DNA of 64,000 nt from Oscillatoriales cyanobacterium USR001. GTDB taxonomy: Bacteria; Cyanobacteriota; Cyanobacteriia; Cyanobacteriales; Microcoleaceae. The translations under genes were made by a program, and so were the position numbers. Shown piece by piece: positions 53,597 through 61,932 of the stretch. Position 1 is the first letter of the stretch. The number at the start of each line of letters is the position of its first letter. The notes under the pieces were generated by a model. It made no database searches and was not told the origin of the DNA. It was given only the letters and a program-made list of their open reading frames with translations. The DNA is taken from contig MBRE01000041.1 of the NCBI GenBank assembly GCA_001698425.1, positions 103,701 to 167,700 of the forward strand, read 5' to 3'.

Positions 53597-53944
53597 ATGA
53601 ATATCATTTTGCATATCACTCAGCGCCAACAATGGGAAGAAGCAAAATTGAGTCAAGCTTATCGGGGTGATACGCTAGATACTGAAGGCTTTATCCATTG
53701 TTCTACTTATCAACAGTTAATTAAGGTGGCAAATAAATTCTTTTTCGGTCAAAAAGAGTTGATGATTTTGTGTATTGACTGCGATCGAGTGCAATCTGAA
53801 GTAAAGTATGAGGATGCTGATGGCGATCGCTTTCCTCATATTTATGGTGCGCTAAATGTTGATGCGGTGATTAAAGTAATTGAGTTTGAATCAGGGGAAA
53901 ATGGTAAGTTTGAATTGCCAGGAGAAATGAGTAATGTCAAGTGA
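53597..53944 (+). CDS. DUF952 family protein
   Basis: A 115-residue protein matching DUF952: ILHITQRQQWEEAKLSQAYR at the N-terminus, TEGFIHCSTYQQL and FPHIYGALNVDAVIKV near the end. The family has an ADP-ribosyltransferase-like fold by prediction; function unknown. It starts 18 bp after the cupin stop with AAGGAATAAG as ribosome site, so the two are probably cotranscribed. Confidence 0.88.
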   Translation: MNIILHITQRQQWEEAKLSQAYRGDTLDTEGFIHCSTYQQLIKVANKFFFGQKELMILCIDCDRVQSEVKYEDADGDRFPHIYGALNVDAVIKVIEFESGENGKFELPGEMSNVK

Positions 53945-53947
53945 TAT

Positions 53948-54013
53948 TGTAGGGTTAGTTTCCCCGTGCCTACCCCATCGATCGGGGCAAACACAGGGGG
54001 ATTGCCCTACAAA
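53948..54013. repeat. TTGTAGGG palindromic repeat, copy 1
   Basis: TTGTAGGG pairs with CCCTACAA at the ends, with inner CCCCGTG/ACAGGGG and CCCCATCGATCGGGG hairpins. A longer relative lies at 59918-59987. It lies between the convergent DUF952 and small hypothetical genes. Confidence 0.75.
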
Positions 54014-54049
54014 AAAGTACACAATTCATTTAGACGCGCTATATTACTT

Positions 54050-54316
54050 TTAGGCAGCATTAACTAACTTCTGCACATAATAAACAGTGCCCCCTGATTT
54101 TTGCACCTGTGCGACTATCTGATTATTTTGCTCATTAACCCAGGTATCCTCTGTAGGTATAATTACTGTCGCACTATCGGGAATTTCTTCAAGTGCGTTC
54201 GGGTTCTCAAGCAAAAAATTGAGATAATCAAATGCAACTGCCATATTAGCTACTGCCATTTGCTGCTGTTGCTCATTCGTTAAGCCGCTGGATATACTGT
54301 TCAAGTTGTTGTTCAT
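54050..54316 (-). CDS. Small conserved-looking protein (DUF5647-like?)
   Basis: An 88-residue acidic protein: NEQQQQMAVANMAVAFDYLN, LLENPNALEEIPDSATVIIP and a C-terminal VAQVQKSGGTVYYVQKLV. The pattern of a helix, E-x-I-P-D and a strand pair is reminiscent of DUF5647 antitoxin-like proteins, but I cannot confirm it. The start MNNNLNS at 54316 lies just past the cca stop, so it is probably cotranscribed with cca. Confidence 0.65.
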   Translation of the reverse strand: MNNNLNSISSGLTNEQQQQMAVANMAVAFDYLNFLLENPNALEEIPDSATVIIPTEDTWVNEQNNQIVAQVQKSGGTVYYVQKLVNAA

Positions 54317-54326
54317 AGCGTTGCCT

Positions 54327-55583
54327 CTATAGCACATTACCAACCAACTTTGTCGCCAATTCTAACGCCTCTTGACGAGTAGAAATTCTACCCTCAATTC
54401 GCGCTAACTGAATCTCTAATAATAATTGTCCAATGAGGGGACTTCTAGGCAAATTCAACTCCGCCATTAAATCATTGCCACTGACTAACTGTGTCGGATG
54501 AGAAACCTGATCTTCTGGATCTAAATACCGATTAATTAAAGTCAAAATTCGATCGAATGATCCTTCGGAAGATAAAGCAAAAATAGCAAAAGCTGGAAAT
54601 ACGTTTCCCAGATCGCGAAATAAAAAATACTGCTCTTTTAAAGACAATTCAGAAGTTGTATTTTCTGTCACTTTCGGCAAATACTTTAATAGTGCGATTA
54701 CACTTTTAATTTCAGCATTGCTGTATTTTAATATAGTTAATTCAAATTCAGCAACGATCGGATCTGGATTGACTAAACAGGCTAATTTAGCAATTGCTAA
54801 TAAAGGTGTTTTAATTGTATCGCGTACCCATTGAGATAATCGATCGGGCAAATCAGACCAAATTTCTGCTAAGGTAATAATAGCCGCAGGAATCCCGGTC
54901 AATCTATCAAATTTATCTTGCACACTTGGAAAATAAACTGATATTAAATTATCTTCCCAAGCGCGACAAATCCAAGGAATACCTTGGGAATTATTTAATA
55001 AATAACCTAACTCCGATCGCACTCGTTCTACAGCTACCTGATTTAACAATGGTGCTAACTCCCGGATGGTAGAATGTGTTTCTGGCGCGATCGCAAAATC
55101 TAATTGAGCAGCTTGGCGATAAGCTCTCAATAACCTTAACGGATCGTCGCGTAAATTTGCAGGGGAAATCATCCGAATTATCCGCGCCTGTAAATCTGCT
55201 TCACCCTCCAAAGGATCGATTATTTCCTCAGTAAAAGGATTGTATGCGATCGCATTTAACCGAAAATCCCGCCGCCCCAAATCCGCTTCTAAATTATCCC
55301 CATCCGCCTGAGCAAAATCAGCCGTAGCACCCGCAAAAACCACCCGTGCAATTTGTCGTTCTGCATCCAACAAAACAAACCCCGCCTGATACTCAGCAGC
55401 AATTTTACGAGCCGTCTTTACCGCTGGAGACATCATCACAAAATCTAAATCTAAATACTCAGAAACTCTCCCCAGTAAAGCATCTCGCACCGCACCACCC
55501 ACTAAATAAGCAGGTTCAGGTAGCCAGGCCAAATCAAAAGGCCAATTATTTGGAGATAATACAGACAAAAAATTATTAGACAT
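54327..55583 (-). CDS. cca: CCA tRNA nucleotidyltransferase / class II poly(A) polymerase family
   Basis: A 418-residue class II nucleotidyltransferase: AYLVGGAVRDALLGR, the metal-binding DLDFVM, GRRDFRLNAIAYNPFTEEII and DPLRLLRAYRQAAQLDF. It adds or repairs the 3' CCA of tRNAs. Some cyanobacteria divide C and A addition between two proteins, so it might be only one half of the activity. Single ATG start; downstream is a small hypothetical gene. Confidence 0.92.
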   Translation of the reverse strand: MSNNFLSVLSPNNWPFDLAWLPEPAYLVGGAVRDALLGRVSEYLDLDFVMMSPAVKTARKIAAEYQAGFVLLDAERQIARVVFAGATADFAQADGDNLEADLGRRDFRLNAIAYNPFTEEIIDPLEGEADLQARIIRMISPANLRDDPLRLLRAYRQAAQLDFAIAPETHSTIRELAPLLNQVAVERVRSELGYLLNNSQGIPWICRAWEDNLISVYFPSVQDKFDRLTGIPAAIITLAEIWSDLPDRLSQWVRDTIKTPLLAIAKLACLVNPDPIVAEFELTILKYSNAEIKSVIALLKYLPKVTENTTSELSLKEQYFLFRDLGNVFPAFAIFALSSEGSFDRILTLINRYLDPEDQVSHPTQLVSGNDLMAELNLPRSPLIGQLLLEIQLARIEGRISTRQEALELATKLVGNVL

Positions 55584-55715
55584 TGCAACAAAAATAAACG
55601 AAAATTTTAACCCATTAGCATCCGACTTATGCTAGATTAACAGAAAGTACGTCAAATTAGTTCGTTCAATTTTTGTTCATCAATTTTTGAAATGCACAGA
55701 GAGAGGAATTTAATC

Positions 55716-55964
55716 ATGTGTATTTGTGTTAACTGCGAGTACGTCGATCGTTGCATTTCTTATCATGCCGTAGAAACGCAGCATGAGCAACTTCATCTGA
55801 CTGAAAATCCCGATTTCGATCCCATTGAACCTAGTATTAATGTCAACATCCGTACTCGTGGAGAGGAAATAGAAATGGAATGGGATGTTGTAGGTTGTTT
55901 AAGTTTTAAACAGGAAACAGGTAAATGGGCAAAATTACGCCCAGGAGAACTTGTACCCACTTGA
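55716..55964 (+). CDS. ycf34: Ycf34 family iron-sulfur protein
   Basis: An 82-residue protein with the family N-terminus MCICVNCEYVDRCISYHAVE, giving four clustered Cys residues and a His that fit Fe-S binding, followed by EMEWDVVGCLSFK. Ycf34 is conserved in cyanobacteria and plastids, and is linked to photosynthetic electron transfer in Synechocystis. The ATG at 55716 is chosen because conservation begins exactly there; GAGAGAGG lies upstream. Confidence 0.92.
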   Translation: MCICVNCEYVDRCISYHAVETQHEQLHLTENPDFDPIEPSINVNIRTRGEEIEMEWDVVGCLSFKQETGKWAKLRPGELVPT

Positions 55965-55974
55965 TTAGGAAAAC

Positions 55975-56034
55975 TGTTAACCGTCAACCGTTAACGGTTA
56001 ACAAACAACAAATAACAAATAACAAATAACAAAT
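55975..56034. repeat. STRR array before tsaB
   Basis: AACCGTT/AACAAAT heptamers end two bases before the tsaB GTG start, so the ribosome-binding region of tsaB is made of repeat. Confidence 0.85.
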
Positions 56035-56036
56035 CA

Positions 56037-56783
56037 GTGCAATACGGTTTAGCAATTCATACTTCCAGTCCAGAATTAGGGTTAGCAATCAGCAATTTTG
56101 CTGGTGATAATCGCTGTCAAATATGGAATTTAGGTCGAGACTTAGCTACTCATTTGCATCAGCATATATTGGACTTTATCCAGCCGCAAACTTGGGCAGA
56201 TTTAGGATTTATTGCAGTTGCTAAAGGGCCGGGAAGTTTCACCGGTACTCGGATTGGTGTGGTTACGGCTAGGACTCTAGCGCAACAGTTAGATATTCCT
56301 TTATTTGCTATTTCTACTTTAGCAACTATGGCTTGGGAAGAAAGGAAGAAGGAAGAAGGAAGAAGGAAGAAAGAAGAAGGAAGAAGGAAGAAGGAAGAAG
56401 TAGAAAAGATTTTACTTTATCCTGACATATCAATAGCAGAAAAGGCGATACCTGCGGCTGGCTACGCCTACGCACTTCAAATGCCGGCTCAGCGTGGGCA
56501 AATATTTGGGGCTATCTATGCAGTTAAAAAAATAAATTTAGAGCCAAATAATTTAGGTTTAATCGAGTTATTGCCAGATACAGTAATGACTACTGAGTCT
56601 TGGCAAAATATCTTGGAATCTTGGCAAAAACCCTATCATTTAATTGAAGTTCCAAATGACTTAGGCGCGTCAGTTTCTAGCCTATTAGAACTAGCCTATT
56701 TAGAATACCAACAAGGAAAACGCCCTAATTGGTCAGAAGCATTACCCTATTACGGTCAACATCCAGTTAAAGAAAAAGAATAA
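56037..56783 (+). CDS. tsaB: tRNA threonylcarbamoyladenosine synthesis protein TsaB with repeat insertion
   Basis: A 248-residue ASKHA-fold protein that partners TsaD and TsaE in making t6A37 on tRNA. Landmarks: LAIHTSSPELGLAIS, VAKGPGSFTGTRIGVVTART, ISTLATMAW and MPAQRGQIFGAIYAV. Residues about 101-122 are a purine-heptamer repeat translated as KKEEGRR units, and residues about 136-146 (IPAAGYAYAL) read another repeat-like sequence. Both insertions keep frame and lie in the loop between ATMAW and QMPAQRG. The start is a GTG directly after an STRR array. Confidence 0.9.
   Translation: MQYGLAIHTSSPELGLAISNFAGDNRCQIWNLGRDLATHLHQHILDFIQPQTWADLGFIAVAKGPGSFTGTRIGVVTARTLAQQLDIPLFAISTLATMAWEERKKEEGRRKKEEGRRKKEEVEKILLYPDISIAEKAIPAAGYAYALQMPAQRGQIFGAIYAVKKINLEPNNLGLIELLPDTVMTTESWQNILESWQKPYHLIEVPNDLGASVSSLLELAYLEYQQGKRPNWSEALPYYGQHPVKEKE
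56338..56402. repeat. GGAAGAA heptamer array inside tsaB
   Basis: About 65 bp of GGAAGAA-type units, the reverse complement of the pyrimidine array at 38272-38493, embedded in the tsaB coding region without breaking its frame. Confidence 0.92.
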
Positions 56784-56816
56784 ATTTCAAAGAATAAACT
56801 AAAAGGACTAATTAAG

Positions 56817-57422
56817 ATGGCTTACAGTGAATTTACTTTAGAACGGGTCAAAAGAGAGTTTAATCTTACGACTTTTGAAAAATCTGATATTTTTGCTGAT
56901 GTTCCTGAATTAGAGAGTAGTAAGTGGCTGAAAGAAACTCTACAATACTATCAGCCAATTGTGCGGGGAAGTAATAGTGAAAAAGCTCGCTCTGAACTGA
57001 TTATTGCTCCGATTTTGGTGGATTTTCGGAGGCAATTAAATGAGCAAGTCAGTTTATTTTCGGGAATAGATTTCTCAGTTGATGACAGCAAAGGTTTGAA
57101 TGGAATTTGTGATTTTCTCATTACTAAATCAACCGAAATACTGATTATGACTGCGCCTGTGATTACTATTGTGGAAGCCAAAAAGGAAAATATTAATGCA
57201 GGCTTGGGGCAGTGTATAGCAGAAATGATTGCTGCTAGAATCTTTAATGAACGAAATAATAATAAAATTTCAGCAATTTATGGAACTGTGACAACTGGGA
57301 CTAACTGGCAATTTCTGAAATTGGAAGGAGATATAATCAATATCGATCTTAGTGAATATTATCTCACCAATGTTAATAAAATTTTGGGGATTTTAGCCAG
57401 CGGTGTTAATCAAGAGATTTAA
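56817..57422 (+). CDS. Putative PD-(D/E)XK nuclease-like protein
   Basis: A 201-residue protein resembling restriction-type nuclease folds: RSELIIAPILVDFRRQLNEQ, GICDFLITKS with an Asp, then VITIVEAKKENINAGLGQCI containing an E-x-K. These match the order of PD-(D/E)XK core residues. It follows tsaB by 33 bp in the same direction with AAAAGGA before the ATG, and a dispersed GGGGCGGG hairpin lies right after. The family call is structural inference; no methyltransferase is adjacent. Confidence 0.6.
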   Translation: MAYSEFTLERVKREFNLTTFEKSDIFADVPELESSKWLKETLQYYQPIVRGSNSEKARSELIIAPILVDFRRQLNEQVSLFSGIDFSVDDSKGLNGICDFLITKSTEILIMTAPVITIVEAKKENINAGLGQCIAEMIAARIFNERNNNKISAIYGTVTTGTNWQFLKLEGDIINIDLSEYYLTNVNKILGILASGVNQEI

Positions 57423-57450
57423 TCAAGATTTAAGCATCGAAACTGCATGG

Positions 57451-57510
57451 GCGGGGCGGGTTTATAAAATTTTGGATACTCATCAAATATCTCGGCGAAC
57501 CCGCCCCTAC
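57451..57510. repeat. GGGGCGGGTT palindromic repeat, copy 3
   Basis: GCGGGGCGGGTTTATA pairs with the 3' segment GGCGAACCCGCCCC. Same family as 32436-32628, including the ATCAAATATCT spacer. Confidence 0.8.
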
Positions 57511-57541
57511 AGCTTATATTATATTAACACAGCTGGATTCT

Positions 57542-58612
57542 CTACCTCTGCAAACTCCTGGGATCGAGGGCATCTCGTAAACCATCACCTAACAAATTAA
57601 AGGCTAAAACTGTCAAAATAATTAATAACGCAGGCGGCCAAACTAACCAAGGTTGCAATACTAAAATTGAAGCATTTGTAGATAGAGAAAGCAAATTTCC
57701 CCAAGAAGCATCTGGCTGTTGAATTCCTAATCCAATTAAACTCAAAACTGATTCAGAAACAATAAAACTCGGAATTGATAAAGTAGCAGAAATAATCACA
57801 TAAGTAGCTGTTTGTGGTAATACGTGGCGCACAATAATATAAATTGGATTTGCCCCCATTGCCCGCGCTGCTTGCACAAATTCTCGCTGTTTAATGGAGA
57901 GGACTTGACCTCGAATTACCCGCGCTAAACCGGCCCAACTTATAAATGAAGTAATCAATACAATTAACATAAATCGTTGAGCGCTTGTTAAGCCTACTGG
58001 TAATACAGAGGCTAATGCTACTAATAGATAAATACTGGGAATGGTCATTAAAACTTCCACAATTCGCATTAAAATTGAGTCAATCCAGCCGCCAAAATAT
58101 CCAGATATTCCTCCTACTAATAAACCTAAAGGAAAAGAAATGACAATTCCTACTAATCCGATGCAGAGGCTAATTCTGCTACCATGAACTAGGCGACTGA
58201 ATTGATCTCGCGCTTGTTCATCAGTGCCTGCAAGGTGAAATCTTACATCTTTATTTGTTGTGCCGAATAAGTGTCGATCGCAGGGGAAAATTCCTAATAT
58301 TTTATAGCTATCTCCCTTGACAAATAATGCGAGACGTGATGGCTTTTTCCAGTCTACAATTACTTTGCGATCGCCTGTATTTACATCGACAGGTCCTTGA
58401 GTTGTAGGATAAACATGGGGACCGATAAATTTGCCATCTTGCGTGGTTAAATAAATCTGAGTTGGCGGTAATAGGGAAGCATTGAGTTGAGAATCGTAGG
58501 GGTTATAGGGTGCTATAAAATCAGCCGCGATCGCAACTCCATATAAGATTAATAGTAACACAGCCCCAAATCGAGCTAAAGGATTATTCTGAAGGTTTTG
58601 CCACCATTTCAT
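57542..58612 (-). CDS. DppC/OppC-type ABC transporter permease
   Basis: A 356-residue peptide/nickel-type permease: N-terminal NPLARFGAVLLLILYGVAIA, a periplasmic insert of about 90 residues, the six-helix core with GLLVGGISGYFGGWIDSILM, and the EAA loop EFVQAARAMGANPIYIIVRH. The end NLLGDGLRDALDPR is typical of DppC. The start MKWWQNLQNN at 58612 is chosen; upstream codons read a dispersed repeat. Its DppB, ATPase and binding partners are not adjacent. Confidence 0.9.
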   Translation of the reverse strand: MKWWQNLQNNPLARFGAVLLLILYGVAIAADFIAPYNPYDSQLNASLLPPTQIYLTTQDGKFIGPHVYPTTQGPVDVNTGDRKVIVDWKKPSRLALFVKGDSYKILGIFPCDRHLFGTTNKDVRFHLAGTDEQARDQFSRLVHGSRISLCIGLVGIVISFPLGLLVGGISGYFGGWIDSILMRIVEVLMTIPSIYLLVALASVLPVGLTSAQRFMLIVLITSFISWAGLARVIRGQVLSIKQREFVQAARAMGANPIYIIVRHVLPQTATYVIISATLSIPSFIVSESVLSLIGLGIQQPDASWGNLLSLSTNASILVLQPWLVWPPALLIILTVLAFNLLGDGLRDALDPRSLQR

Positions 58613-58649
58613 AATTTTGTTAGTTGTTAGTTGGAAAAAGTAATTCAAC

Positions 58650-58710
58650 TTTGTAGTAGCGACTTTAGTCGCTTTCTTCTGCAATTAAGCGACTAAAGTC
58701 GCTACTACAA
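58650..58710. repeat. Dispersed GTAGTAGCGAC hairpin, copy c
   Basis: Perfect 22-nt arms (58651-58672 and 58689-58710), a near-identical twin of the copy at 53043-53102. It lies between the AI-2E family gene and the DppC gene. Confidence 0.85.
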
Positions 58711-58748
58711 GCGGTAATTTTTGCGGTAATTAAGCGAGTAAGGCTTAA

Positions 58749-59882
58749 TTATATGCGATCGCTTGTAGTTAATATTTCCGGGTTTTCTGCCAAATTTTCC
58801 TCCACCAATTTTTCACCATTAAAAGGATTGTAAAAAAATGAACCAGTTTGCGGCGGTAACTTGGGATTAAGCACAATTTCCAAGATACTTTTAACAACTC
58901 CAGTTAAAGGAATTGCCAAAATTACTCCTAAAAGTCCTGCTACTCTACCTCCTAATAGTAAAGCGGTGAAAATAATCACAGGGCTAAATCCTGTTAAACT
59001 GCCCATAATTCGAGGTGCAATTAAATTATCTTTTACTTGCTGAAGCGCGATCGCAACTCCCAAAACCTCTAGTGCCAACTGCCAATCAATAAATACCACA
59101 ATGACGCTAACTGCCCCAATTCCCAGTGTCGCACCGATAAAAGGGATGACTTCTAATAATCCAATAAACACAGCAAATAGCAAGAAAAAAGGAACGTGCA
59201 AACTCCAGAAAGCTAAACTTAATGCGGCGGCCATAAATAAACCTAACAACAATTGACCAGAGATAAAACGTTGGAGGTTACGCTCTAAAGTTTCTGTTAA
59301 AACATAGCGAATTTCTGGTGCAAAAATACTCATCAAACCATGCCAAACTCTGTCCCCATCTAATAACATATAAAACGAAATTACCAGGAGTACGATTAAG
59401 TCGAAAAACCAATTAACAGTTCCCACAACTAAACCTAAACCACTAGCTAAAATAGTCTGCACTTGTTCCTGCACTTTAGCTGATAATTGTTCCTCTAAAA
59501 TTTGCACGTCAAAGGGCAAATTTCGATCGGCACTCCAAATTTGAAACTCCTGTAACTGTTGCCTTCCAGACTCCAGTAATTCGGGGAATTTTACTGCTAA
59601 TTGTGCGCCTTGATTTAAAACTGGTGGCGCGATCGTTAAAACAATTACCACCACCACAAAACCAGCCGCTAAATAAACCAATACCGCCGCCAATCCACGC
59701 GGTAAAAACACTTGCAATCTCGCCACTGGGTAATTTAACAAAAATGCAATTAAACCAGCCGTAACTAAAATACTGACTAATTCTGCTACATAATGAATTG
59801 CACCGACAGTAAGCCAACCAGTTACTAACACCAACAAGCAAGTAATTAGAAACTGTTGAACCGGAGAAAAAAAAGTATTCAT
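58749..59882 (-). CDS. AI-2E/YdiK-family transporter
   Basis: A 377-residue membrane protein of the AI-2E family: N-terminal helices around LVSILVTAGLIAFLLNYPVA, a periplasmic-like helical domain, LLGLFMAAALSLAFWSLHVP, EVIPFIGATLGIG and DNLIAPRIMGSLTGFSPVII, followed by a C-terminal cytoplasmic tail. Members export signals or drive sodium/proton exchange; substrate unknown. Stands alone on the minus strand. Confidence 0.88.
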   Translation of the reverse strand: MNTFFSPVQQFLITCLLVLVTGWLTVGAIHYVAELVSILVTAGLIAFLLNYPVARLQVFLPRGLAAVLVYLAAGFVVVVIVLTIAPPVLNQGAQLAVKFPELLESGRQQLQEFQIWSADRNLPFDVQILEEQLSAKVQEQVQTILASGLGLVVGTVNWFFDLIVLLVISFYMLLDGDRVWHGLMSIFAPEIRYVLTETLERNLQRFISGQLLLGLFMAAALSLAFWSLHVPFFLLFAVFIGLLEVIPFIGATLGIGAVSVIVVFIDWQLALEVLGVAIALQQVKDNLIAPRIMGSLTGFSPVIIFTALLLGGRVAGLLGVILAIPLTGVVKSILEIVLNPKLPPQTGSFFYNPFNGEKLVEENLAENPEILTTSDRI

Positions 59883-59917
59883 CTTGATTTGATATTGAAT
59901 ATTTTTCTATAGATTGA

Positions 59918-59987
59918 TGTAGGGGTAGTTGCCCCCGTGCCTGCCCCCAAACCCTTACGGGGCAACCACAGGGGGATTGCCCCTACA
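59918..59987. repeat. TGTAGGGG palindromic repeat, copy 2
   Basis: TGTAGGGGTAGTTGCCCC pairs with a right arm ending GGGGGATTGCCCCTACA. Related to 53948-54013. It lies just after the HD phosphohydrolase stop and ahead of the AI-2E gene. Confidence 0.75.
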
Positions 59988-60008
59988 AGAGAATGAAATC
60001 GCTCTGCC

Positions 60009-60863
60009 CTAGACTGCGATCGCTTCCTCTGCCGATAAATCATGTTCAACCACAAACACATTTGAGTAAAGATTAGCAATTATTTGCTTACCTTGTTGCG
60101 TTAGAGATAGGTAATACAAAGCATCTTTGATATATGGATGAACGCCATGCCAGTAAAATTTGGCATAATTAACTCGTAAATCCCCTGGACTTTTGTAACC
60201 TACTTTTTGATTAAAGCCTGTTTCCTCAAATTCATAATACAATAAACTAATTTTTTTGAGGTAACGAGGATCGCTAAGTTGACCAATGAGATCCGCTGCT
60301 CTAACTAAACCGGGAAAGTTAATGGTATCTTGATGATCTGACTCTTTGGGTACAGGAAATCTAGTTAGTTCAATGTTCCGTTTAATCACCTCAGCATCAA
60401 TTAATCTGTGACCACCAAATCGTTCATCAATAAACAATTTAGCGCGATCTACGTGATAGGGAGTCAGGCTTGCATCAGTACAACCAGGCGGCAAAGGTAC
60501 TAATTCTGTACCATTACCAGTAGCATACCAACCTGTTCTATCTTGACGGCAAACTCCTTTAACATAACCGATATCGTGACATACTAAGGCAATGATAAAA
60601 TGTAACCAATCTTCGCAGGAAGTTCCGCCTTCACGAATGTGTTTTCCGCGCAAAATTTCCTGCCCAACTAATGTTACTAAAATTGTATGTTCAACGTTGT
60701 GATAAAGGGCATCGCTATTGGCAATATTTTCTAGTGCCATACTGCCGGCCCAGGCAATAATATCTTCGTAGTCGGGTTTGTAGCCGCCATAAGTGCGGGT
60801 ATAGCCGAAGCGAATTTTCTGCACAAAGGCATCAATTAGAAGTTCAGTTGCGTTAAAAACCAT
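60009..60863 (-). CDS. HD-domain phosphohydrolase
   Basis: A 284-residue cytoplasmic protein with HD motifs: YHNVEHTILVTLVGQEIL gives a first His, and IALVCHDIGYVKG the HD pair, with ELTRFPVP and FPGLVRAADLIGQL carrying a later Asp. The family hydrolyses phosphomono- or diesters, often nucleotides; the substrate is unknown. It runs in the same direction as the AI-2E gene, with a repeat between. Confidence 0.85.
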   Translation of the reverse strand: MVFNATELLIDAFVQKIRFGYTRTYGGYKPDYEDIIAWAGSMALENIANSDALYHNVEHTILVTLVGQEILRGKHIREGGTSCEDWLHFIIALVCHDIGYVKGVCRQDRTGWYATGNGTELVPLPPGCTDASLTPYHVDRAKLFIDERFGGHRLIDAEVIKRNIELTRFPVPKESDHQDTINFPGLVRAADLIGQLSDPRYLKKISLLYYEFEETGFNQKVGYKSPGDLRVNYAKFYWHGVHPYIKDALYYLSLTQQGKQIIANLYSNVFVVEHDLSAEEAIAV

Positions 60864-61103
60864 ATTTGACAGTTACTCGTATTGAATCTAAGGTTTGTAG
60901 GGGAGGCGAACATCCCTTAATATATTTAGAAAGGTTGATTTAATTTTTTTAGCATTTTTGGTCGAAAATGGCAAGGTTTAATGATGGGTTTGGCAATTTG
61001 GCGTAAGCGCGATCGCACAACCTTTTTTCTTTAACCTTTAGTATAACTCTCAATTCTGACAAATTCAAGGCATGATTATATTAAATTACTCTATTTTTTC
61101 TTT

Positions 61104-61916
61104 ATGGTTCCAGTAACAAATCTTTCCCTTACCAATAACAACACCATTTTAGAAGCTAAAAGATTAACCCGTCGCTTTGGAGGATTAATTGCGGTTAATG
61201 AGGTATCTTTCACCGTGCAGAAACATGAGATATTTGGGCTTATTGGTCCCAATGGAGCCGGGAAAACAACTCTTTTTAATCTTGTTACTGGATTGATTGT
61301 ACCATCCAGCGGTCAACTGATTTATCAAAACCAAGATATTTCCCAACTTCGCCCTTATCAAATAGCCAATAAAGGCATTTCGCGCACCTTTCAAAATATT
61401 CGGTTATTTGGTGAACTTTCGGCCTTAGAAAATGTGATGATTGCTAGACATATTCACAGTCGCCAAGGCAATCCTGTATTATCATTAATTAGTGGCATCT
61501 TGGGTTTACCAAAGTCTCAGGCTATGGAACGTAGAACTAAGCAAAAAGCTTTAGATTTGTTAGAATTAGTAGGATTACGCGATCGCGCTCAAGAAAAAGC
61601 AAAAAACTTTGCTTATGGGGATCAACGTCGCCTAGAAATTGCCCGCGCTCTCGCCCTCGAACCGCAAATATTACTATTAGATGAGCCGGCCGCTGGCATG
61701 AATCCATCTGAGAAACATCAACTCAGTGAATTTATCCGAGAACTGCGCCAACAGTTCAATCTTAGTGTAATATTAATTGAGCATCATGTACCGTTAGTTA
61801 TGGGATTGTGCGATCGAATTGCCGTTTTACACTTCGGTCAACTAATTGCTTTGGGCGATCCAGCTACAGTCAGAAATGATCCGGCTGTGATTGAAGCTTA
61901 TTTAGGAGATGAATGA
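61104..61916 (+). CDS. livG: Second LivG-type ABC ATPase
   Basis: A 270-residue ATPase like the one at 24 kb: Walker A GPNGAGKTTLFNLVTG, GISRTFQNIRLFGELSALEN, signature FAYGDQRRLEIARAL, Walker B ILLLDEPAAGMNP and IEHHVPLVMGLCD. No permease or binding protein gene follows or precedes it in the window, so with its partner it must serve a transporter encoded elsewhere, possibly sharing channels. Confidence 0.9.
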   Translation: MVPVTNLSLTNNNTILEAKRLTRRFGGLIAVNEVSFTVQKHEIFGLIGPNGAGKTTLFNLVTGLIVPSSGQLIYQNQDISQLRPYQIANKGISRTFQNIRLFGELSALENVMIARHIHSRQGNPVLSLISGILGLPKSQAMERRTKQKALDLLELVGLRDRAQEKAKNFAYGDQRRLEIARALALEPQILLLDEPAAGMNPSEKHQLSEFIRELRQQFNLSVILIEHHVPLVMGLCDRIAVLHFGQLIALGDPATVRNDPAVIEAYLGDE

Positions 61917-61932
61917 GGATTTTTAACCGCAG

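Noticed and set aside
58613-58684. N-terminal extension of the DppC-type permease
   Set aside because: It reads through the GTAGTAGCGAC hairpin; the ATG at 58612 gives the normal family start.
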